Assembly (NCBI GenBank): GCA_018398765.1 | Contig: JAHBMJ010000022.1 | Coordinates: 1 to 22,500, forward strand | DNA: 22,500 nt | DNA from: Chromera velia | Taxonomy: Eukaryota; Sar; Chromeraceae | Reading direction: 5' to 3' | Shown: positions 16,228-22,500 of the stretch, piece by piece | How the letters are laid out: each line of letters opens with the position of its first letter | Numbering within the stretch: the stretch's first letter is position 1 | The notes under the pieces: model-generated | Databases searched by the model: none | Told to the model about the DNA's origin: nothing | Seen by the model: the letters and a program-made list of their open reading frames with translations, nothing else | Position numbers and translations under genes: made by a program

Positions 16228-18147
16228 ATGTCATTGAGCGATTCGGATGCGCTACGGGCACGAGTGGCCTTGTTGGAAAGCCAAGTCGCAGAGCTGCAAG
16301 CGGAACTGCGTCTAAGGAAGGCCGAAGTGCGTGTGAAGACTGCAGAGTACAACATCGTCGCGCAGATGCTGGAACAAGAGCGATGGAACAATCAACATGA
16401 AGAACTTCCCTCCCCTGCTGCACCAGTCGAGTTCCAATACGCACACCAGGGGATGGTGTTGCAACTTGAAGACCATGGCTCCGGGGCCTCCAGAAGTTCG
16501 TCTGCCTCCCCTTATCCTTTCAACACTCCCTCTTCCCTTGTATCTGCTCCTTCACGAGAGGACTGGACACCCAGAAGCCCTTTTGCAACACCTCACGGAG
16601 AAAGTGGTGTCTTCTCTTTTGGGCCTCAGGCTGCTCCTCTGACAGAGAGAGGGAACCCTTTGCAGAGTCGTCTCGGCAGCGTTGTTGCCAAATTCGAGGC
16701 GTTCCATGGCTTTGCGGACGACTTCTCTCCCCCGCCTGGCACGATGACCAGAATTGGCAGCGCAGTCAGATTCCTCGAGAAGTACCTTGATGCCGAGGAC
16801 ATCATGTGGACACTTGCACACGCGTCTCTTCGGTTGGAAGAGTATCACAGGTACGCAATAGAGACAAACGGCGTTTTCAGCTTTAATTTTGGCCATCAGA
16901 TACCATCAGACTGAATGAGCACCGTGGACACTCCCCCCATTCATTTCTGTCTCACGCGATATGTTGAGAAGGCCTTTGTGTGAGAGTCTAACTATCAATA
17001 CGTTTTTCAGTGTTTGCATTTTGCCAGGAGCGTCATCAGACATTGTTGGCAAAGATGTACATGCGTGGTTTGTTGCTCTGACTGAGGCTCCAACCTGTCC
17101 GATGGTTCTTGTTCTTCTCTGAAAGACTCATTTTCTGTCACGCTCAAATTCAAGTCGGAGGTAGTCGGAGGTCCAAGTATGTCCAAGTGAAAGATGGACA
17201 TTGGCTGTTCTCGCGCAAGCATGAGGACAATCGATCTACGTGCCATTTGTGTGCGTTATCTATGCATGCAGAGATAATTGATGCTCTTGTGCTCCCGTTC
17301 TCTTTCTTCGTCTTTCTTTCTTTTCCTGCCTCTGTGCTGGTGCAGTGCGATGGATGCGGTCGGGATGTCGATTGGTCGACGGGAGTTGACTGCACTGCTG
17401 CAAGTGTACCTCTCACATTCCTACCTTCTCGACGAGCCCCTCTGGCTGTCTGAATGGAAGAGACATGTTTTCCCATCAGAATGGTCAATGGAGGCGCTGA
17501 ACGCCCTCGTTTTTCATTTTTTTGAGACACAAGGGTTCTCTCTCCAGGTGGACGACAAGAAGCTTCAAGGAAGGATGAAGAAGTTCACAGGAGACGTGTA
17601 CGTTGAGGCGATCGAGAGACGCCACAGCGAATGCGATTCCTGTGCGCTGTGCAAATTTGGTTGCGACTGTAACGAGCGCTCTAACGATCACGTCTGCCCC
17701 AGAGACAGTGATGCGATGCCAAGTGCGCCGCCGTTCGCCAACAGAGTGCGGGAGGGGGGGGAGGGGGGCCATCTTCGTCACAACAGGTTTGGCAGTGGAC
17801 TGACTGTCAAGGTGAAGGGTGGTAAGGGTGGAAAGGACGAGGGGGAGAGAGGGGGCACACAAGCGGAACACTTCGTCTCTGGTACAAACCATGGGGGTCA
17901 GAGGGTTGTCTGGAGACCCACAGCACTCGTGCGAGGTCCAGTCCCGACTGACGAAGAGGAGGAGGAAGGGCAAGAAGGAGACATGAGTTCTGCTACAGGC
18001 ACACAGAGGGGGGGAGGGAGTACTGCTCAACGCTCGGCCCCCCCCTGCAGATTTTGTTGCCACCCAAAGCGAGGAGGACGAGGGGGGGGGGGTCGTGCAA
18101 GTCGCCACCGTGCGACGCAATTCACGAGAAGCACTGAAAGGGACTAG
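16228..18147 (+). CDS. Coiled-coil protein of unknown function, two exons
   Basis: Exons 16228-16850 and 17346-18147 join in phase 2 (donor CACAG|GTACGC, acceptor GCTGGTGCAG) to give 474 residues. Residues about 8-50 form a clear heptad coiled coil (ALLESQVAELQAELRLRKAE), then a Ser/Pro-rich linker. A helical segment spans the splice junction (VRFLEKYLDAEDIMWTLAHA ... GRRELTALLQVYLSHSYLLD), with two Trp-Leu helices and VFPSEWSMEALNALVFHFFE. A Cys cluster follows at about 304-325 (CDSCALCKFGCDC, then C at 325), then a Gly/Lys/Glu-rich tail with a DEEEEEGQEGD acidic patch and CRFCC followed by RGG-type repeats. The tail suggests nucleic-acid contact, but that is inference. The ATG at 16228 is chosen because the coiled coil begins there; the frame is open upstream, and the acceptor at 16185 would add about 14 residues. 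No family recognised. Confidence 0.72.
16851..17345 (+). other. Intron of the coiled-coil gene
   Basis: A 495-bp intron from GTACGC to GGTGCAG, joining a helical segment in phase 2. Its 3' end is pyrimidine-rich (TCTTTCTTCGTCTTTCTTTC). A second acceptor-like TTTTGCCAG near 17027 could define a small optional exon; I see no clear coding continuation. Confidence 0.65.
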
Positions 18148-18201
18148 ACGCCCTCAAACGAGGAGGGGGAGGAGCGAAGAGGAGGGACGAAGCTGCCACT
18201 G

Positions 18202-18237
<36 letters not shown>

Positions 18238-19992
18238 ATGAATTGGGGTGAAGGCCAAGTCTGTGTTTTGCTCTTTGATCCTGTCCTTCTCTCTGAATCT
18301 TTCGAACGTTCCCTTGCAAAGGGAGGGAGGGAAGGAGGGAGATGCACTCATGCATGCAAAACATTCACTGCCTGTATGTCGCGCTTTTTTTCTTGATTGG
18401 TCTTCCTGATGCGTCTCCTCAAGGGACGGACCTCAATTCCCACTTCCATTCACATTTGCATGACACCGTCACATACCGAATACGCAATTGAGTGGAGAGA
18501 CAACAAACAGGCCGGGCAGGGGGGCAGAAAATTCAATGGGTAGGGAGGGTGATGGTCTCTCTCCTTGACAAACACTGCGTCGATCGTGTACTTGTGGCAG
18601 CTCCATGCATCGATCTTTAATTCGATCATCTTCGATTGATCTGACACTGAGGGGGGGCAGGGTGGGGTTCCCTTCCATACGCTCCGGGGTCGGTGTGGTT
18701 GGATGGAGGGCCTGTGACTCTGTGTCGTTTTCCTTCCTTTCATCTTTCGAACAGTGAAGCTTTGATGGCAGTGGAGGGGGAAGGCTGCATGTAGAGGGTC
18801 GATGGAGGGCAAGAGAAGCATAAGGGAAAGGGCAGAAAAGCACGGGGGGGCGCATGATTCACTTTTCTGATCATGGCATGCGTCTCGATCCAAAATTTGA
18901 ATGATAAGGGCCATGCAACATCGAATTAAACTACGGGAAAAGAGGGCGGGCTCGGCAGGATGAAGGGATGGGAGGCGAATGCACTTAGTAGGCTGCTGCG
19001 ATCGGCAGCTTACTCGAGTGACTGTTTCCTTCTATAGATTTGCCTATTATCTGTTTGCTTGTTTCCAGGTGAATGCAACTTCATTTAACTTAAATTGGAG
19101 GAGACAGAAGAGAGAGTCAGGGGATTCATGGGAAGAATTCGAAAATTACAGATTCTCCTTGCAAGGATGTATACCGGCAGGCATAGGTAGTAACGTAACG
19201 TAGTTGTGAGAAGCTGGAGGGGACCTTTGTATAGCCATCATGATGATTGTGTCTTTTTTTCTGACAAATCTTCTGTCGATCGCCGGGTCTCCTCCGAGCG
19301 AGAAGTGCTCTTTAGACCCTCCATGCATGCAGTGACCAGTCGGCCAATGAAGTGCTTGACTGTTGCTGATGTGCACGACACTTCTCGACACGCTCCCTGT
19401 CTCTTCCGCCATCCATCCACAAATGCCTGCATGTCCTTTATTTGTTGTCCTCTCAACAGAAGTTGCGTGGTCGAGTGCGGGTCCGGGCCTCAACCTTGTA
19501 GTGGCGATGACCTTCAAACTTGCAGAAAGGAGAATTGAGCAGAGAGTCGAAAAAGAAGAGGGCATGCAAGGCGAAATGAGGCGGATTGTCTGTCAACGTG
19601 CATTTGTATGATTTGTGCATGTTTCCGCTGACGTGCATGGGTGCAAAGAGGAAGCGGAGTTGCATGAGGAATCGAGCGGGTGCAGCAGCAGAGGACTGCG
19701 GGGTGGATGCAAAGAGAGCTCAGGAGAGTAGATAGATATGCGAAGACAAAAGAAAGGGACAGGTGGTAGAGCGCATCCGGAAGAGCATCGGCCTGCAGTC
19801 CCTTTCTTGATGGTTTCAAGTACGTTGTGACGGGTTTTCCCGCATTGCCTACAATCGAGCAGAAGAAAAAATGAATTTGTGCAAGGCATCGGAGTTGACC
19901 GGCTGGCTTTGTCTGTCTCTCTGTCTTTTGAATTATTCTTTCTGTGATTCAAACTTCATTTTGCTTTTTGCTTTTGTGTCTATCTCTCTTTC
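18148..19992. other. Unassigned stretch downstream of the coiled-coil gene
   Basis: It begins with a (GT)n microsatellite at about 18204-18236 and contains GCATGC sites near 18351 and 19323. Overlapping open frames occur on both strands (for example minus 18450-18914 and 19146-19565; plus 18979-19203), none with a recognisable motif or a convincing splice partner. I support no gene here. Confidence 0.4.
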
Positions 19993-20640
19993 GGAATCGT
20001 CATTTGCGGGGCTTTGAATAGCCCGCCTCTGAAAAGAGAAATGTAGGTGGCATTTCATAACTGTCTTTCTCTCTTTCTGCTCTTTATTCTTTCTTCTTTC
20101 TTTCTTTCTTTCTGTCTGTCTGTCGAAATCGTCATTTGCGGGGCTTTGAATAGCCCGCCTCTGAAAAGAGAAAAGTGGGTGGCATTTCATAACTCTCTGT
20201 CTTTCTCTCTTTCTCTCTTTCTGCTCTTTATTCTTCTTTCATTCTTTCATTCTTTCTTTCTTTCTTTCTTTCTTTCTTTATCGCCGCTTGCGGGGCTTTG
20301 AATAGCCCGCTTCTGAAAAGAGAAAAGTAGGTGGCATTTCACATTTCTCTGTCTTTTTCTCTTTCTCTCTTTCTGCTCTTTAGTCTTTCTTTCTTTCTTT
20401 CGAAATCGTCGCTTGCAGCGCTTTGAATAGCCCGCCTCTGAAAAGAGAAAAATAGGTGGCATTTCATATTTCTCTTTCTTTCTCTCTTTCTGTTCTGTAT
20501 TCTTTCTTTCTTTCTTTCTTTCTTTCTGTCGAAATCGTCATTTGCAGGGCTTTGAATAGCCCGCCTCTGAAAAGAGAAAGGTGGGTGGCATTTCATGTTT
20601 CTCTGTCTCTCTCTCTCTCTTTCTGCTCTTTAGTCTTGTC
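19993..20640. repeat. Five-copy tandem repeat with hairpin core and CTTT spacers
   Basis: Conserved cores start near 19993, 20125, 20278, 20402 and 20531, spaced about 132, 152, 125 and 129 bases. Each core of about 65 bp reads GAAATCGTCATTTGC, then GGGGCTTTGAATAGCCCGCC, CTCTGAAAAGAGAAA and GTGGCATTTCAT. The middle part can fold as a GGGC/GCCC hairpin with a TTTGAATA loop, and CTCTGAAAAGAG forms a second small inverted repeat. Spacers are CTTT/CTCT microsatellite of varying length ending in TTTCTGCTCTTTA. The middle copies show base changes in the stem (GCAGCGC, GCAGGGC). Open frames through it, on either strand, follow from the repeat. Confidence 0.93.
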
Positions 20641-20761
20641 CAGAGGCAAAGCCACGAGTCCAGTCAAAAACCATGAATCTGATCGATTCATTCACACGTA
20701 CACCCTGGTTCGATCATTCCGAACCGGTCAAGGAAGTTAAGAGAAAGAAAGTGTAAACTAT

Positions 20762-20826
20762 AAAAAAAGGCGGGATTTCAAATCGCGGCACTTTCTGTTG
20801 CACTGCTCTGCCCAACCATTTAGTCA
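20762..20826 (-). other. Decayed tRNA-like element with T-run
   Basis: The minus strand reads TGACTAAATGGTTGGGCAGAGCA, close to a tRNA D-arm/A box. About 42 bases later comes GATTTGAAATC, resembling a T-loop/B box, and then seven T (20768-20762), as in a Pol III terminator. The anticodon and acceptor stems do not pair, so it is not a working tRNA gene; a tRNA pseudogene or tRNA-derived SINE relic fits better. Confidence 0.4.
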
Positions 20827-20827
20827 C

Positions 20828-20855
<28 letters not shown>
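20826..20855. repeat. (GA)n microsatellite
   Basis: Pure GA run of about fourteen units directly beside the tRNA-like element. Confidence 0.95.
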
Positions 20856-20858
<3 letters not shown>

Positions 20859-20930
20859 AGAAGGTGGCGCTGCAAGAGGAATTAAAGTTCACAGTGAACA
20901 CAAGTCCCGTGCAACCTGCATGAGCAGAAA

Positions 20931-21242
20931 TTGTCTCGAATGCAAACTGTGATTCTTATGCAATCACAGCAGGAGATCGATTGCAAAAAAGAAGATCATA
21001 TACGCATAGAAAGAGCTCAAGCGCCCAACGGCTATTTAGCCTTTGTTTCCCCGAGAAAGGTGATGGAAGAATCGCATAATCCGATCCGAATCGGCTGCTT
21101 AATGAATTCCGAATCGATGTGTTCCCTCATGCAAGCTCTTTTTTCTCGCACTCAGCTATCAGATATCTATCACACCTGCAATGAAAGAAACGAAGTCTCA
21201 CTGGTATCCCTCACCCCCGTGGCTCTATTTGGCACTCTTTAA
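20931..21242 (+). CDS. Unsupported small ORF (103 codons)
   Basis: A single open frame with mixed, soluble composition and no recognisable motif, coiled coil or signal peptide. It lies between the repeat block and an AT-rich island and has no evident splice partner. It may be chance; listed only because it is the sole clean frame in this stretch. Confidence 0.15.
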   Translation: MSRMQTVILMQSQQEIDCKKEDHIRIERAQAPNGYLAFVSPRKVMEESHNPIRIGCLMNSESMCSLMQALFSRTQLSDIYHTCNERNEVSLVSLTPVALFGTL

Positions 21243-22330
21243 AATTCGTCTGTCTCACCTATTTAACGTTCCCAAGGCTTAATTCAACGTTTAGTTTAAC
21301 GTCAAAGAGTGGCACACACTCGCAAGTCCTCGAGACTGTTCCATGCATGACTGTCTTTTTGCTTGTTACATATACGTAAAAGCGCGTGTGGCCATTTGGT
21401 TTCATTTGTCAGTGCATAGTAGTATGATGGTACACACTGGCATATTCTTTTGTTTATATTACCAAATAGTAAATCGAAACTGCTAAAATGTTAGTTAGTT
21501 AGTTTGTTAGTTAGTTAGTTACTTATAGTTAGTTAGTCAAAGGATGCCTAACCCTAGGCCTAACCCCAGTTAGAGAATAGTTAGAGATTGTAAATTCTGA
21601 TGATAACTAGGATGATAACGTTTTTCCCTTTTGATAAAAAAAAAACAACATTAAAAACTCTATCATCATAATATTAAATCATCATCAACAGCATTATCAG
21701 TATCCTAAAATGTCAGTGATGATGATGGAGTAATAAAACATTACCTTAGACCCATGTGTTTTAGTTTATTGCATCCTAGATTGCATCATATATATGGCTT
21801 ATAAACCACACTGGCAACTATAATAATAACTTTAGTTTTTTTTTTCTAAAATGGTAATATACAAAACAAGTGAGCCCGATATATTCTAGCCACTGGCAGT
21901 ATTATTTTAATTGACTACTGTAGAACTGTTAGTAAAGTCTCATTTAAGCTATAAACCAAGGCACTGAGTATGTAAATCAAAGTGAACTGCTGTTGTAAAG
22001 AACCGAACTGCCTTGTACGTTGCCGCAGAACGCTACTAGTAGACGCCTATTTATAGGCCGATGGCGATGGTATATGATGATGATGATGATGATATAGGTG
22101 GTTTAACCGTGGTTAACAATCGATTTATTTGCTTCAATTAATATTTGACCCGATGTGCGTGCACCTAATTTCGCTGGTTAGTCTAAAAGCCATTCGGTGA
22201 CAGAATTTCGGTCACGTTTACAGTGACAATATACGGTTAGTCTGGCATGTGCATGAATGTTTTGCTCTGTTTTGCCGTTCGGATGCATTCAACTACTGAC
22301 CATCAGGAAGAGAGTCAAACGCTTTAGTCG
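21243..22330. other. AT-rich island with TTAG-type and telomere-like motifs
   Basis: No coding signal. It holds a TTAGTTAG-type run at about 21491-21538 and CCTAACCCTAGGCCTAACCCC at about 21547-21567, followed by ATCATC/GATGAT-rich stretches and a (GAT)n run near 22075-22092. Composition rises again after about 22200. Confidence 0.7.
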
Positions 22331-22500
22331 TCGTCATACGTGAGATGACGGCTCCTCTCACAGCCTGGCGCATCCGCAGCTGCACATAAAAAGGAGGCAA
22401 AGCCGCCACGAAATTTAAACAGTGCGATTCCGAACGAGAGGCGACTATAGGGGTGATCCTGTACCATCTTTACGCAAACAGCCAGTGACGTCCGACGGTC
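22331..22500. other. Window end, nothing assigned
   Basis: Composition is back to normal and the AT-rich island has ended. Too little sequence remains to call a promoter or first exon. Confidence 0.3.

Noticed and set aside
18450-18914. Overlapping minus-strand frames of 128 and 154 codons
   Set aside because: Two frames are open over the same DNA, neither shows a motif, splice site or start context that sets it apart, and the stretch is C-rich on that strand, which lowers stop frequency.
19750-19825. Possible tRNA gene around GGTGGTAGAGCGC with GGTTTCAAGTAC downstream
   Set aside because: The two arms resemble tRNA boxes, but the spacing is too long for a standard tRNA, the stems do not pair and no acceptor stem is visible.
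20047-20301. Repeat-encoded hydrophobic proteins in the tandem array
   Set aside because: Open frames arise from CTTT spacers without stops; the unit lengths (132, 152, 125, 129) do not keep one frame across copies.
19993-20640. CRISPR-like array
   Set aside because: The conserved units are about 65 bp, the spacers are CTTT microsatellite rather than unique sequence, and the setting is eukaryotic.

Overview
The window reads as nuclear DNA of a eukaryote. Several genes have GT-AG introns that join open frames exactly in phase. Introns and spacers carry long GT, CTTT, GA and TTAG-type microsatellites, and gene-rich stretches near 50% GC alternate with sharply AT-rich islands. A MYND-finger protein of about 520 residues and the abundance of TGCATGCA/GCATGC (an ApiAP2-type site in apicomplexans and relatives) make me lean towards a chromerid alveolate such as Chromera velia. 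That assignment is a pattern-based inference, not a search result.

Layout: (1) 418-2445, plus strand: a two-exon M55/DppA-type D-aminopeptidase whose 861-bp intron is mostly microsatellite. (2) 2446-3135: AT-rich island. (3) 3136-3720, plus: possible small secreted protein in two exons. (4) 3988-7351, minus: three exons joined in phase, encoding a basic/acidic low-complexity region followed by four hydrophobic helices and a hydrophobic tail. (5) 7637-9812, minus: two tandem copies of a two-exon galactose-binding (F5/8 type C-like) module. This is probably the ectodomain-coding part of the same gene as (4), but the junction is uncertain. One copy carries a 4-bp tandem duplication that breaks the frame. 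(6) 10586-10939: divergent promoter-like region with TATA-like boxes, GCATGC palindromes and a CG-alternating core. (7) 10940-12513, plus: MYND zinc-finger protein with a frame break near 12150. (8) 12514-16227: AT-rich island, then a repeat-rich stretch with one fairly convincing minus-strand terminal exon (14519-14841). (9) 16228-18147, plus: two-exon coiled-coil protein of unknown function. (10) 18148-22500: no convincing gene. It holds a five-copy ~130-bp tandem repeat with a conserved hairpin core (19993-20640), a decayed tRNA-like element (20762-20826) and an AT-rich island with TTAG-type and telomere-like motifs.

The genes do not form a recognisable pathway. The most interesting points are the duplicated symmetrical lectin-like module with signs of gene conversion and a fresh frame-breaking duplication, a possible two-module membrane receptor that I cannot match to a named family, introns whose 5' splice site is the first unit of a microsatellite, and the hairpin-core tandem repeat.
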